Positions 18,892 through 27,554 of a stretch of 64,000 nucleotides of DNA are shown piece by piece (the first letter of the stretch is position 1; every line of letters begins with the position of its first letter). This DNA comes from Fibrella aquatilis (GTDB lineage Bacteria; Bacteroidota; Bacteroidia; Cytophagales; Spirosomataceae). Both the position numbers and the translations under genes were made by a program. The stretch is from positions 62,001 to 126,000 of the forward strand of contig NZ_JAFMYU010000012.1 of NCBI RefSeq assembly GCF_017353255.1. Reading direction: 5' to 3'. The notes under the pieces were generated by a model, which saw only the letters and a program-made list of their open reading frames with translations, made no database searches and was not told the DNA's origin.

Positions 18892-20028
18892 CTAGTAGGT
18901 AGCCATTTCGGGTTCAATCTGCTGCGCCCAGGCATGAATACCCCCCTCCAGGTTGTAAAGATTTGTATAGCCACCCTGCGTATAGAGGTAATTGGCTACG
19001 TTGGCACTCCGAATGCCGTGATGACAATACACCACCACGGGCCTGTCGGTTGGAATACGCTTCCTGTTTGACGAATTGGCCGCAATAAGCCCCACTGGAA
19101 TGAGCACAGCCCCCTCCAGATGACACACGTCATACTCTTCGCGCTCCCGCACGTCGAGCAGGAAAATAGCTTCTCCCTGCGCCAGTCGGTCGGCCAGTTC
19201 CCTGGCATTAATCAGCTTGGGCGCTTCCGTAGCCGATTTAGCGGGCAGGGTTCGTCTGGCCAAACCAGCCGTAGCCAGTTCCAGCGCGTCGGCGCGTCGG
19301 CGCAGGCGGATAGTGCGGCTGCTGTGAGTAAGCAGGTCGGTAACTAGCAGTTTGTCGGTCAGTGATTCGCCAATGCCGGTAAGCAGTTTCAGCACTTCGG
19401 TAGCCTGGTAGGTGCCAATAACGCCGGGCAGCACACCCAGAACGCCCGTTTCGGCGCAGTTTGGGATCTCCATCTGGCTTGGCTCTTCGGGAAACACGCA
19501 GCGGTAGGTGGGTCCCCGGTCGCCGGTGGGTAGCAGGGCGTTGAAAATAGCCACCTGACCTTCGTAGCGGTGAATAGCCCCGTAGACAAACGGTTTATCA
19601 AGCGTGACGCAGTGGTCATTAATAAGGTAGCGTACGCCGAAATTGTCGGTGCAATCAACCACCACGTCGTAGGCGTTGATGAGCGCACGGGCATTGCCCG
19701 CATCGAGCGCCTGCACGTGAGCATCGAAGCGAAGTTCGGGGTTAATGCGTTGCAGATGCCCTACGGCCACTTTGGCTTTGGGTTGCCCCACGTCGCCGGT
19801 AGTGTAGAGCACTTGCCGTTGCAGGTTGCTGAGGTCCACCACGTCGGGGTCTACTACGCCAATGCGCCCCACGCCCGCCGCCGTCAGGTACAGCAGCACC
19901 GGACAGCCCAGCCCCCCGGCACCCACCACCAGGACGCTGGCATTTTTGACAATAAGCTGCCCATCCACGCCCCATTCGGGTAGCTTCAGGTGCTTTTGAT
20001 AACGCGTTTGTTCAGAGGGAGTCAGCAT
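18892..20028 (-). CDS. moeB: MoeB/ThiF-type adenylyltransferase with rhodanese domain
   Basis: A 378-residue E1-like enzyme that adenylates the C-terminal Gly-Gly of a small sulfur carrier (MoaD or ThiS type). Residues about 1-245 are the ThiF/MoeB domain: ATP loop VVGAGGLGCPVLLYL, then DPDVVDLSNLQRQVLY and the DCTDNFGVRYLIND segment. Residues about 270-375 are a rhodanese domain with active-site YCHHGIRSANVA, so the Cys that would carry sulfur is present. The fused form fits sulfur transfer in molybdopterin or thiamine synthesis; no other genes of either pathway are adjacent, so the pathway cannot be fixed. The CxxC zinc motifs typical of many MoeB proteins are not obvious. Confidence 0.88.
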   Translation of the reverse strand: MLTPSEQTRYQKHLKLPEWGVDGQLIVKNASVLVVGAGGLGCPVLLYLTAAGVGRIGVVDPDVVDLSNLQRQVLYTTGDVGQPKAKVAVGHLQRINPELRFDAHVQALDAGNARALINAYDVVVDCTDNFGVRYLINDHCVTLDKPFVYGAIHRYEGQVAIFNALLPTGDRGPTYRCVFPEEPSQMEIPNCAETGVLGVLPGVIGTYQATEVLKLLTGIGESLTDKLLVTDLLTHSSRTIRLRRRADALELATAGLARRTLPAKSATEAPKLINARELADRLAQGEAIFLLDVREREEYDVCHLEGAVLIPVGLIAANSSNRKRIPTDRPVVVYCHHGIRSANVANYLYTQGGYTNLYNLEGGIHAWAQQIEPEMATY

Positions 20029-20104
20029 AGCAATGGTATAAGAACAGACTTACCAATGAACGCAAAAAGGGCCAATTATTTCGCCAGGCGGCCAACTATT
20101 TTTA

Positions 20105-20215
20105 TAGACGCTAGACAGGGGACGCTGGACATTGGACGTTAGATGCTAGTATCCAGCATCCAATGTCCAATGTCCAACGTCCAGCGTCCAGCGTCCGATA
20201 TCCAACGTCCATCTA
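20105..20215. repeat. Imperfect inverted repeat R3 built of heptads
   Basis: The right half (20152-20215) is a run of 7-bp words on the theme TGTCCAA/CGTCCAG; the left half (20105-20148) carries the complementary words with about nine mismatches over 43 bp. It overlaps the stop codon (20213-20215) of the DUF4394 gene. Part of the same family as R1, R2 and the others. Confidence 0.85.
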
Positions 20216-21730
20216 GAATCCCAGGCCCAGCGCAAAGCCGCGCACAACAGGGTTACCTGGCAGCGAGGCACCGGCTGTGGCAGCACCGCTAGTGAGGTTG
20301 ATGCTATACACGCGCGTAGTGCCGCCCACGCGCAGCAGCGCATAGGCTATGCCCGTTGTGCCGCCAATGTCGAATCCGTTGGCCGCTTCAGCCGTTACGC
20401 CCAATGACCCTACCGGCACCTGAGTGCCATTATTGGGTGGATTCTGTTGTGTCAGCATCGCCATAGCGCCCTGATTGTCAATATTATACAGCGTTGTAGT
20501 GGTGGCTCCGGCGAAGTTGTTGGTATAGGCCGAACCTGTCACGCTGGGTGTACCGGGGTTCAATGCACCATCTACGGCGGCAACGGTGCCGTCGTTGGGG
20601 TTCAACCGCAGGTTCTGCCCGGTATTGCTCACTACCCGAATCCGGTCGACGGTGGGGTTGAAGTCGAAACCAAAGTCAGTACCGGTCAGTGAGGTGGCAA
20701 ATGCTGAGCCAACCACCGCAGCGGCACCCGTGGCGGTGTTGATGGTATAGAGTCGGCTGGTGCTGCCCAGCGCATACAATTGCCCGTTTACGGGGCGGAA
20801 ATCAAGGCCATAAATCGTTTCGCCCGCCTGCAAACCCGTGATGGCTTTCGAGATAGGCGTGGGACTCATGGGATTGAAAACCAACAGATTAGGCGTGGCA
20901 TCTACCGCATACGCAACGGGGTCGGTGGGGATAGCCAGGCCGATAATGGTGCTAGACAGATCGCCTAGTTTCTGCAACCGACCCGTGGTGAGGTTGATCT
21001 GCTGAAGCTCTGGTTTGCCACCAAAAATAACGGCTACCAGGCCCGTACCGTTGGGCGCAATGTCGAAGCCGGCGGCACCCGTAATGTCGAGGCCCAGCGG
21101 ACCTACGTCGGTGAGTGTGCCGTTGTTGGGTGGGTTCTGGATGTATAGCCGGTCGGTGGCGGGGTCAATGTCGTAGAGGGTGGTAGTGGCTGCGCCCGCC
21201 TGGTTATTGGTATAGGCCACTTCCGAAATCATGGCCCCGGCCACGCCGTTGATGTTGCCATCGGTGGCGGCTACGGTGCCCGTTTCGGGGTTGAGACGCA
21301 AGTCCTGTCCGGTGTTTGTTACCAGCCGAAGCCTATCAACAGTGGGGTTGAAATCGATGCCGACAACGGCCCCCGAAATAGCGGGCGTAAACGGAGCAGT
21401 GCCGATGGCGCGGGCCGCACCGGTGGCAGTGTTGAGCACCACAAGGCGGCTTTGGTTAGTTACGCCGTAGAGCTGCCCCGTGGCGGGCCGAAAATCTATC
21501 GACAGCACCTGTTCACCCGCCTGAAGGCCGGTAATACCCATTGTTGCCTGGGGAGCCGAGGTGTTACGAATCGACAGCCGGATGAGCTGGTTGGCGTCGT
21601 TGATGGCGTAAACGGTGGCGTCGGGCAGGGTTTGTGGGTCGGGCACCATGCGGTGGTCCTGGCAGGCGTTGAGCGTCAGCAAAGCGCCAGCAGCCAACAA
21701 ACGGAATGGTTTTAAGTAGCGCATAATCAT
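20213..21730 (-). CDS. DUF4394 tandem-repeat lipoprotein
   Basis: A protein of about 505 residues with a signal peptide ending in a lipobox-like LTLNACQ, so probably anchored in the outer membrane or periplasm. Two copies of the DUF4394 domain (about 230 residues each) follow one another: both contain the repeated pattern FRPxTGQLYG/ALG, GIDFNPTVDRLRLV or DFNPTVDRIRVV, SNTGQNLRLNP, YTNN-AGATTTTLY and QNPPNNGT. The family is predicted to form beta-propeller-like folds, function unknown. The ATG at 21730 or 21724 starts just before the signal peptide. Confidence 0.86.
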   Translation of the reverse strand: MIMRYLKPFRLLAAGALLTLNACQDHRMVPDPQTLPDATVYAINDANQLIRLSIRNTSAPQATMGITGLQAGEQVLSIDFRPATGQLYGVTNQSRLVVLNTATGAARAIGTAPFTPAISGAVVGIDFNPTVDRLRLVTNTGQDLRLNPETGTVAATDGNINGVAGAMISEVAYTNNQAGAATTTLYDIDPATDRLYIQNPPNNGTLTDVGPLGLDITGAAGFDIAPNGTGLVAVIFGGKPELQQINLTTGRLQKLGDLSSTIIGLAIPTDPVAYAVDATPNLLVFNPMSPTPISKAITGLQAGETIYGLDFRPVNGQLYALGSTSRLYTINTATGAAAVVGSAFATSLTGTDFGFDFNPTVDRIRVVSNTGQNLRLNPNDGTVAAVDGALNPGTPSVTGSAYTNNFAGATTTTLYNIDNQGAMAMLTQQNPPNNGTQVPVGSLGVTAEAANGFDIGGTTGIAYALLRVGGTTRVYSINLTSGAATAGASLPGNPVVRGFALGLGF

Positions 21731-21889
21731 AGTCTTTTTTGGTTGAGACAAAAGCCCCCCTGGGCGGGCACAGGAGACTATACGGTAATAATGGCTGGAC
21801 GGATGTGGGTTATTAAAAAGAAATTAAACGCCGCTCTTCGCTGGCCATCAGGCCATTGGCCGCACTACCCACCGTCTGAAACGAGCCTG

Positions 21890-21897
21890 TATCTTTG
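21890..21897 (+). promoter_or_regulatory. Candidate -7 box (TATCTTTG) for the 183-residue gene
   Basis: An exact TAnnTTTG match 32 bp before the ATG at 21929. No well-placed -33 element is visible. Confidence 0.45.
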
Positions 21898-21928
21898 CCC
21901 GGTTATCTACTAACCCCCTACTGTACCC

Positions 21929-22480
21929 ATGCCCGCCCTATCTGCCGACCTGAAACGCGCCGTTGTCGAGATGCCCGAAAAGGAGAAAGACAAGCTCCTG
22001 CTGCGGCTTATCACCAAAGATCCCATCCTGACCGAACGCCTTGATTATGAATTGGTTGAAGAGAAATCAACCCTCGACCACCGCCGTCAGCTGATTCGCG
22101 ATCTGACCAACCGCACCGCCAAACTCGACCCCGACACGGCGGGCTGGCTCATGATGGATATGCGCACCGTGAGCGGCTACATCACGCGCCACGTGAAGGT
22201 GACCAAAGACGCCTACGGCGAAGTAGACCTGACGCTCCACATGCTCACGGCGTTTCTCAACAACCACATTGGCCTGCTGAAAACACTGAACGGCCGCACC
22301 GAAAAATGCGCGCAGTACGTAGCCAAACGCACCGACATGCTGCTGAAAAAGCTCAACAAGCTGGACCCTGACTATTTCATGGAATTTGAGGAAAGCACGA
22401 ACCGCCTCCTCCAACACGCGCACACCGGCGCCATAGCTCACTTCGCCAAACAGCTGGGCATTCCGAAGACGTGGGGCTGA
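21929..22480 (+). CDS. Hypothetical helical protein, 183 residues
   Basis: A soluble, charged, almost all-helical protein starting MPALSADLKRAVVEMPEKEKDKLLLRLI. No signal peptide, membrane segment or known motif. The spacing of hydrophobic residues suggests a helical bundle. It is preceded by a TATCTTTG promoter box and followed directly by inverted repeat R4, which starts 1 bp after the stop codon. I do not recognise the family. Confidence 0.75.
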   Translation: MPALSADLKRAVVEMPEKEKDKLLLRLITKDPILTERLDYELVEEKSTLDHRRQLIRDLTNRTAKLDPDTAGWLMMDMRTVSGYITRHVKVTKDAYGEVDLTLHMLTAFLNNHIGLLKTLNGRTEKCAQYVAKRTDMLLKKLNKLDPDYFMEFEESTNRLLQHAHTGAIAHFAKQLGIPKTWG

Positions 22481-22598
22481 ATAATGTACAATGAATAATG
22501 TACAATGTACAATGGAGTCATACACCCGTCAGCTTTGCGCTCAAAATGTGCTAGCAGCGAAGCCCATTATTCATTGTACATTGTTCATTGTACATTAT
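22481..22598. repeat. Inverted repeat R4, heptads on ATGTACA
   Basis: Left arm from 22481 and right arm to 22598 pair over about 36 bp with three or four mismatches. Words are AATGTAC/AATGAAT in 7-bp steps. The 46-base centre has only weak internal pairing (CTTTGCG with CAGCGAAG). It begins on the base after the stop codon at 22478-22480 and ends 11 bp before the start of the epimerase gene. Confidence 0.88.
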
Positions 22599-22608
22599 CC
22601 TTATCTAC

Positions 22609-23517
22609 ATGGAAACCGTACTCATCACCGGGGGCACTGGCACGATTGGCCGCCGCCTTACGCAACTACTTCAGGAACAGGGTTATGCCGTTAGCCTGCT
22701 GAGTCGTTCACCCAAACCACAGCCGGGCGTGACTACCTACGCCTGGAACGTAGACGCAGACGAGTTGGACCCCCGCGCCATTGAAACCGCCGACCATATT
22801 GTGCACCTGGCCGGGGCGGGCATTGCCGACGAACGCTGGACCGACGCCCGCAAACGCGAGATCATGGACAGCCGCACCCGCTCGACCGAACTGCTGGCCG
22901 AAGCTCTGCGCACCACCAAACACCATGTCAAAAGCTTTGTAAGCTCCTCAGCCATTGGCTATTACGGCGGCGACACTGGCGACCGGCCCCTGTCGGAACA
23001 TAGCGCGGCAGGTACCGATTTCCTGGCCAAAGTGACGCGGGCCTGGGAGCGGTCTGTGGAGCCGATTGAAGCCATGAAAATCCGCACGGTGCGCATCCGT
23101 ACGGGCGTGGTGCTGACCATGGAAGGCGGGGCATTGCCCAAGCTGGCGCAACCCGTGCGGCTGGGAGCGGGCGCACCCATCGGCACGGGGCAGCAGTACA
23201 TTTCCTGGATTCATATCGACGACATCTGCGGCCTCTATATCCAGGCCCTGCGCAACCCCGTCTGGAGTGGTGTTTACAACGGCGTAGCCCCCAACCCCGT
23301 CACCAACGCCGATCTGACTCACCTGATTGCCAAGGTATTGAACCGCCCCATGATCCTGCCCAACATACCGGCGTTTGTGATCAAGCTGATGTTCGGCGAA
23401 CTGGCTATTACGGTCCTGGGCGGCAGCTTCGTCCTCAACCGCCGCCTCACCGAAGAAACCACGTTCCAATACAAATTCCCCGACTTGCGCAAGGCGTTGG
23501 AAGATCTGTTAGGGTGA
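22609..23517 (+). CDS. TIGR01777 family NAD(P)-dependent epimerase (YfcH-like)
   Basis: A 302-residue extended short-chain dehydrogenase. The N-terminal Rossmann motif is TGGTGTIGRRL; the family marks are VHLAGAGIADERW, RTRSTELL, SSSAIGYYG, RTGVVLTMEGGALPKL and the C-terminal PAFVIKLMFGELA. These define the SulA/YfcH (TIGR01777) group, whose substrate is not established. The ATG at 22609 lies right before the nucleotide-binding strand; a start at 22588 would fall inside inverted repeat R4 and is rejected. No partner gene. Confidence 0.9.
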   Translation: METVLITGGTGTIGRRLTQLLQEQGYAVSLLSRSPKPQPGVTTYAWNVDADELDPRAIETADHIVHLAGAGIADERWTDARKREIMDSRTRSTELLAEALRTTKHHVKSFVSSSAIGYYGGDTGDRPLSEHSAAGTDFLAKVTRAWERSVEPIEAMKIRTVRIRTGVVLTMEGGALPKLAQPVRLGAGAPIGTGQQYISWIHIDDICGLYIQALRNPVWSGVYNGVAPNPVTNADLTHLIAKVLNRPMILPNIPAFVIKLMFGELAITVLGGSFVLNRRLTEETTFQYKFPDLRKALEDLLG

Positions 23518-23533
23518 TGGTCGGGATCTCGTT

Positions 23534-23953
23534 TTATAATTTAAGGTTTACAATCTCAAAAAATTCTTTCGGCGACACAATTTTTGTCCCTTTATATTCA
23601 GCTATCGTAAAATCATTTGTGTTGCCTGTGATAAGATAATCCGCACCGCAGGTTTCAGCAAGTTCCAAAAGTCGGTTGTCAGGCTCGTCCTTTATAATAT
23701 CAACCTTTGTGGTTGGTGTAAACTTTACGCCGTAAGTCTCAATATCGCTCAACAGGGTTTGTGCTCTTGAATGAAAGTCCATGAATTTTGCAAACTTCTC
23801 ACGGTTAAGCACGTCTACATACTCAGCGAAGAGTTGTTCAGAAATGCAAATCACAAGCTCAGGGTCAGTTAAAACACGGTCTACAATAAAGTAGGGATAA
23901 CTTCTCTGAATAGTTGCTGAAACAAGCACGTTAGTATCAAGAATGAGCCGCAT
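23534..23953 (-). CDS. PIN-domain toxin (putative ribonuclease)
   Basis: A 139-residue PIN-domain protein of the 'putative toxin-antitoxin system toxin component' group. The first acidic residue is in MRLILDTNVLVSATIQRSY, a second cluster in DEPDNRLLELAETCGADYLITGNTNDF; these Asp residues would bind the metal for RNA cleavage. It overlaps the upstream gene by 17 bp and forms a pair with it. Markedly AT-richer than the neighbouring epimerase, which suggests recent acquisition. Confidence 0.9.
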   Translation of the reverse strand: MRLILDTNVLVSATIQRSYPYFIVDRVLTDPELVICISEQLFAEYVDVLNREKFAKFMDFHSRAQTLLSDIETYGVKFTPTTKVDIIKDEPDNRLLELAETCGADYLITGNTNDFTIAEYKGTKIVSPKEFFEIVNLKL

Positions 23954-24167
23954 TTTTATTTCTTACGGCTTTTATCTCCTGGGAAATTTCATCCATTGTC
24001 ATGTTAGACAGTCCGTAGCGTTCAGCAAGTTCTACCGCCTTGGCTAAATTCTGGCGGCTAAGTTCACGGCTTACCATATCCAAAAAATCCGAGAAAGAAA
24101 GCCTATCGGCTTTAAGCCCAAACTTTTGGTATTCAAGGTCTGAAATATCAATGCTGATTGTACGCAT
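23937..24167 (-). CDS. Antitoxin of the PIN pair
   Basis: A 76-residue protein starting MRTISIDISDLEYQKFG, which reads as a short beta strand plus helices of the ribbon-helix-helix kind, then a helical tail. It precedes and overlaps the PIN toxin. The ATG at 24167 is preferred; the frame extends to 24236, but the extra residues run into AT-rich non-coding sequence. It would bind the toxin and probably its own promoter. Confidence 0.75.
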   Translation of the reverse strand: MRTISIDISDLEYQKFGLKADRLSFSDFLDMVSRELSRQNLAKAVELAERYGLSNMTMDEISQEIKAVRNKNAAHS

Positions 24168-24448
24168 AGCCAAAATGTTTTTAAGCCTGAAAATTACAAA
24201 ATTTTGCTGGTTTGACGTTACACTACCGCATAACACACAACGAACAGAGCTTGTGGTCAGGTAGGGGACTTGAAACTCGTCTGCCCGAACGTCTGCCGAT
24301 ATAAATTACTTATGCTGAGTCACTTACAAATGTTCAATAGGTTTCCGGCCGCCGAAAACAAAAGTACAATAAAATTCCTACTGTTCAATAACTTCCGTAA
24401 GTTCCCACTTGCCACAATACTATGTTGGGTGCTGTTTTTTCTTCGTCG

Positions 24449-25138
24449 TTAGTAATGAATTGTCAATTTAAGTGTTAAAAATTCTGTCGCCAGTCCTTGC
24501 TTTCCGTTGTCAAATGTTAAGTTCAACCAAGTCCTGTCCGACTTTATAAATTCAATATTTTGTTCTCGTTCAAAAAAGTTGATAAATTTTGCCTTAATGC
24601 TCTCTTGATGTTCAAAGGTCGTTTTAGTCAGTAAGCCAATCCCGTTTTTATGCTTCGTTGGTTCATTATTATTTTTCTTTTGCCCTTTAATAGGTAACCT
24701 AAATGTCCAAGGCAAACTTGACTGGTTTTCATTCTTCAAAATATCAATAGTCTGTCCTTGTGGAAAATAGTCAGGCTGATATTTAAACGCATTTTCAAAA
24801 AGTTCGTCTGTCTCGCTGGTATTTATTATGCAAAGTCCAAAAGGCGAAAAATTATTTATTTTGAATTCTGCTCTCTGCCAAAGCCCTATGGGTTTGATTT
24901 TTTCGCTTTCAATTTCGTTTGTGTCATGAACCCAAAGTATTTCTAAGAAAAAGTTGTCAAAATAGAATTTCCTGTTTGTTGTTCCTTGTCCAACGTGAAC
25001 ACGATTACTACCTTCTGTCAGTCCAAATTCAACAAGTTGGTCCGCCGTTTTGCCGTTGTCGTCTGTGAATATAAAAATATGGTCTGCGTCCACTTTGTCG
25101 TCAAATTTTCGGTGTTTTTTGGTCGTCAAAAATAGCAC
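24449..25138 (-). CDS. Glyoxalase-like domain protein
   Basis: A 229-residue protein whose N-terminal 60 residues resemble the glyoxalase-like (VOC) fold: ADHIFIFTDD, the GLTEGSNRVHVGQGTTNR segment and FFLEILWVHD. The remainder (CIINTSETDELF, PWTFRLPI) is also compatible with this family. A GTG at 25138 is the only start before the domain, so the gene could be slightly truncated at its 5' end. Strongly AT-rich relative to the region. The substrate cannot be told. Confidence 0.6.
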   Translation of the reverse strand: MLFLTTKKHRKFDDKVDADHIFIFTDDNGKTADQLVEFGLTEGSNRVHVGQGTTNRKFYFDNFFLEILWVHDTNEIESEKIKPIGLWQRAEFKINNFSPFGLCIINTSETDELFENAFKYQPDYFPQGQTIDILKNENQSSLPWTFRLPIKGQKKNNNEPTKHKNGIGLLTKTTFEHQESIKAKFINFFEREQNIEFIKSDRTWLNLTFDNGKQGLATEFLTLKLTIHY

Positions 25139-25271
25139 ACAACTCGTAAATAAACGCGCTTTTTGGTACAGGTCCTAAAAGTAGCGCATAACAAAATAGG
25201 CTACTGTCAAAAACACACAATATACTGTTTGTCAGACGATTAGTAAGCTGCTTCTATGTAATCCTGTCGGC

Positions 25272-25310
25272 AAACAATACAAAATACGCCACACGCATGT
25301 TGTATTGTTT
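25272..25310. repeat. Small inverted repeat AAACAATACAA / TTGTATTGTTT
   Basis: Two perfectly complementary 11-bp arms at 25272-25282 and 25300-25310 with a 17-base GC-containing loop, in the 211-bp gap between the glyoxalase-like gene and the 410-residue gene. It could be an operator or the end of an acquired segment; nothing decides. Confidence 0.45.
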
Positions 25311-25350
25311 ATCTCCCGCAGTTTGTATTGGCGCAACATCTATTTTTTCG

Positions 25351-26583
25351 TTAAAACCGACGCTTCAGAATTTCTACCAGTTCGCTTACCTCGTCGCTGT
25401 CCATGTTCCACATAAACTGGTTGGCGTAGCGGTATGAGATCAGGTCGAGGGCCTGCCCGTAGCTGGTCATTTGGTCGAGCTCGGCGAGGGCCTCGTTGTA
25501 GGCGTCGACGTTGCCGTTGAAGAGCTGGTTGATGAACCGGAACTTCTGGTTGAGCGAAATACTGCGCGACAAACTGCCCGTGCTCACTTTCTGGAGCGTA
25601 TCATTCAGCGTAGCCACCGTTTCCGTTTCGGGCAGCAGGGCCGATGATCCCGCTGATACCGACAGCGACGGTGCACTAGACTCGGCGCTCACAATGTTGG
25701 GCACGTTGTTAGGTCCCGTCACCGCACTGCTCGACGCTTCGGGGTCGGCATCGGCGAAGGAAATGCCCGATGGCTGCTCTTCATCTACGGGCTGGGGCAC
25801 GGGCATGGGCAGGGCTGGGGCGGGTGGTGGCGTAGGGGCGGCAGGCGCGGGAGCCTCAGCTACGGGGCGGGCGGCCAACAGTGGGGGTTTGGGTGGGTCT
25901 TCGTCCAGATCGAAAAACGACTTCGCCGCCGTCGACTGGTAGTTGTCCAGCGTTTGGCCGCGCAGCAAACTGGCCAGGTCGACGGCCACTTTTTCCGAGA
26001 ACATAGCCACGTATTTGTCGGGTCGTTCCAACTCCTGCGCCCGCCCGCTCAGGATCTCGTCGAGGTAGCCAAGTGCCTGATTGACATACACAAACGGGCG
26101 ACCGTTCATCTTCTGTTCCAGGGCCAGCGGCACAAATTTGTTCACCTGCGTGTAGCGCGTAATGTGCTTGAGGCTGTCGGCGGTGAGGGTGAAATCGGGT
26201 TGGTTGCGGAGCAGGTCGTCGTAGTAGTAGCGGGGGTCGAAGAGGGCCACCAGGGTGCGGCGGCTGGCATCGGCCAGGAGGGGTTCGAGGTGTTCGCGGC
26301 GCACGGCAATATGCTGCGATACCACATTCATAAACGCCCGCAAACCTTCTTCTACTTCGGGGTTGCTAAAGTCGAAGTAGGGGCTGCGAAACCGCTCCAC
26401 TTCACCTTTCCACTTGTCGAATAAACTGCTGACAACGAATAAGTTAACCTGTTGAATAGGCGTCAGGTTCAGAATTTGTTTACCCGAAATGGTGGGGTGA
26501 GCATGGTAAAAATCAGCCGCGACGCGCCGGGCGTATGACTTGCTGTATTCGTTGAGGGCGTTGGAATTGAACTTGTTCGACAT
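25351..26583 (-). CDS. Hypothetical protein with proline-rich linker, 410 residues
   Basis: A soluble protein with three parts: a helical N-terminal domain (about 1-225; it starts MSNKFNSNALNEYSKSYARR), a long low-complexity Pro/Ala/Ser linker (about 230-310) and a small helical C-terminal domain (about 325-410, with LNQKFRFINQLFNGN and the acidic SDEVSELVEILKRRF end). No signal peptide or catalytic motif is seen. Such proteins are common in Cytophagales but I know no assigned function. It stands alone. Confidence 0.75.
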   Translation of the reverse strand: MSNKFNSNALNEYSKSYARRVAADFYHAHPTISGKQILNLTPIQQVNLFVVSSLFDKWKGEVERFRSPYFDFSNPEVEEGLRAFMNVVSQHIAVRREHLEPLLADASRRTLVALFDPRYYYDDLLRNQPDFTLTADSLKHITRYTQVNKFVPLALEQKMNGRPFVYVNQALGYLDEILSGRAQELERPDKYVAMFSEKVAVDLASLLRGQTLDNYQSTAAKSFFDLDEDPPKPPLLAARPVAEAPAPAAPTPPPAPALPMPVPQPVDEEQPSGISFADADPEASSSAVTGPNNVPNIVSAESSAPSLSVSAGSSALLPETETVATLNDTLQKVSTGSLSRSISLNQKFRFINQLFNGNVDAYNEALAELDQMTSYGQALDLISYRYANQFMWNMDSDEVSELVEILKRRF

Positions 26584-26669
26584 TGGTAAAAGTCTTTGCC
26601 TGTAAAGATATTGATTTCAGCCAACGTCGTAGATTTACGCCCTTAAATTTAAGCCAAAGGCGATTTTAA

Positions 26670-26830
26670 GGATTCACGAGCGGTCCGCCGCGGTTACGAT
26701 TTGTGGCTGTCGCAAGCGTACTCTAGCCGCACCGGAATGCTGGTGGTGCGGCCGGGCCACAAATGGCATTCCGACCACGGCGGACCGGTCAGCAACAAAT
26801 CGTAATTCGTAAATCGTACCTCGTAAATCC
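26670..26830. repeat. Composite inverted repeat R5 upstream of tdk
   Basis: GGATTCACGAG at 26670-26680 pairs with CTCGTAAATCC at 26820-26830; inside, CGGTCCGCCGCGGT (from 26681) pairs with ACCACGGCGGACCG; innermost, CGGAATGC pairs with GCATTCCG. The right side also carries heptads AATTCGT, AAATCGT, ACCTCGT shared with R6 on the other side of tdk. It ends 8 bp before the tdk start codon. Confidence 0.8.
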
Positions 26831-26838
26831 CTACTTTC

Positions 26839-27450
26839 TTGTTTATCGAACCTGCCCGCCGCCGCGAACCACCCCACCTCCGAACCGGATGGATTGAACT
26901 CATTTGTGGTTCTATGTTTTCGGGGAAAACAGAAGAACTGATTCGGCGGCTCAACCGCGCCCGCATTGCCAAACTCAACGTGGGCATTGTGAAACCCAGC
27001 CTCGATACCCGCTACGACGTCAACGACATTGTCTCGCACAACGCCTCGGTAATTCCCTCAACGCCCGTTGCCACCGCCGCTGAAATCCTGTCACTAGTGA
27101 CTGACTGTGAAGTAGTTGGTATCGACGAAGCCCAGTTTTTCGACAGTGCCATCGTAGACGTTTGCCAGCAACTCGCCGACGGTGGTAAGCGCGTGATCGT
27201 GGCCGGCCTCGACATGGACTTTTCGGGTAAACCCTTCGGCTGCATCCCGCAGTTGATGGCCATTGCTGAATTCGTGACCAAAGTCCATGCCATCTGCGTA
27301 GTCTGCGGCGACGTGGCCCACTATTCCTATCGCCTCGTGCCCTCGCAGGAGCGCGTCCTCCTCGGCGAAACCGATTCCTACGAAGCCCGCTGCCGCCGCT
27401 GCTTCAACCTCGGCCCAAATGCGGTGGGCAAAGAGTGGGTGTATGAGTGA
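26839..27450 (+). CDS. tdk: Thymidine kinase (type II)
   Basis: Phosphorylates thymidine to dTMP in the salvage pathway; cytoplasmic. The 203-residue protein has the P-loop [16 protein letters not shown], the DEAQFF Walker B, the lasso region with [10 protein letters not shown] and paired zinc cysteines (CVVCG, CRRC). The conserved N-terminus MFIEP is read from a TTG codon at 26839; an in-frame TAA lies 13-15 bp upstream and no ATG precedes the P-loop except within it, so TTG is the likely start. Repeat R5 ends 8 bp before the start and R6 overlaps the stop codon, so the gene is framed by repeats. Confidence 0.93.
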   Translation: MFIEPARRREPPHLRTGWIELICGSMFSGKTEELIRRLNRARIAKLNVGIVKPSLDTRYDVNDIVSHNASVIPSTPVATAAEILSLVTDCEVVGIDEAQFFDSAIVDVCQQLADGGKRVIVAGLDMDFSGKPFGCIPQLMAIAEFVTKVHAICVVCGDVAHYSYRLVPSQERVLLGETDSYEARCRRCFNLGPNAVGKEWVYE

Positions 27451-27554
27451 TTTACGATGTACGACTGACGAGTTACGATTTGTTGCTGACGCCAGCGTAA
27501 ACATGCTCTGGCGTCAGCAACAAATCGTAATTCGTCAGTCGTACATCGTAAATC
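27449..27554. repeat. Long inverted repeat R6, 47-bp arms, inside tdk and miaA 3' ends
   Basis: Left arm 27449-27495 and right arm 27508-27554 match at 46 of 47 positions around a 12-base loop. Words are TTACGAT/GTACGAC in 7-bp steps; the centre is TTGCTGACGCCAG. The left arm takes in the last two bases of the tdk stop codon (27448-27450). The whole element from 27473 on is translated as the MiaA C-terminus on the minus strand. Confidence 0.95.
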
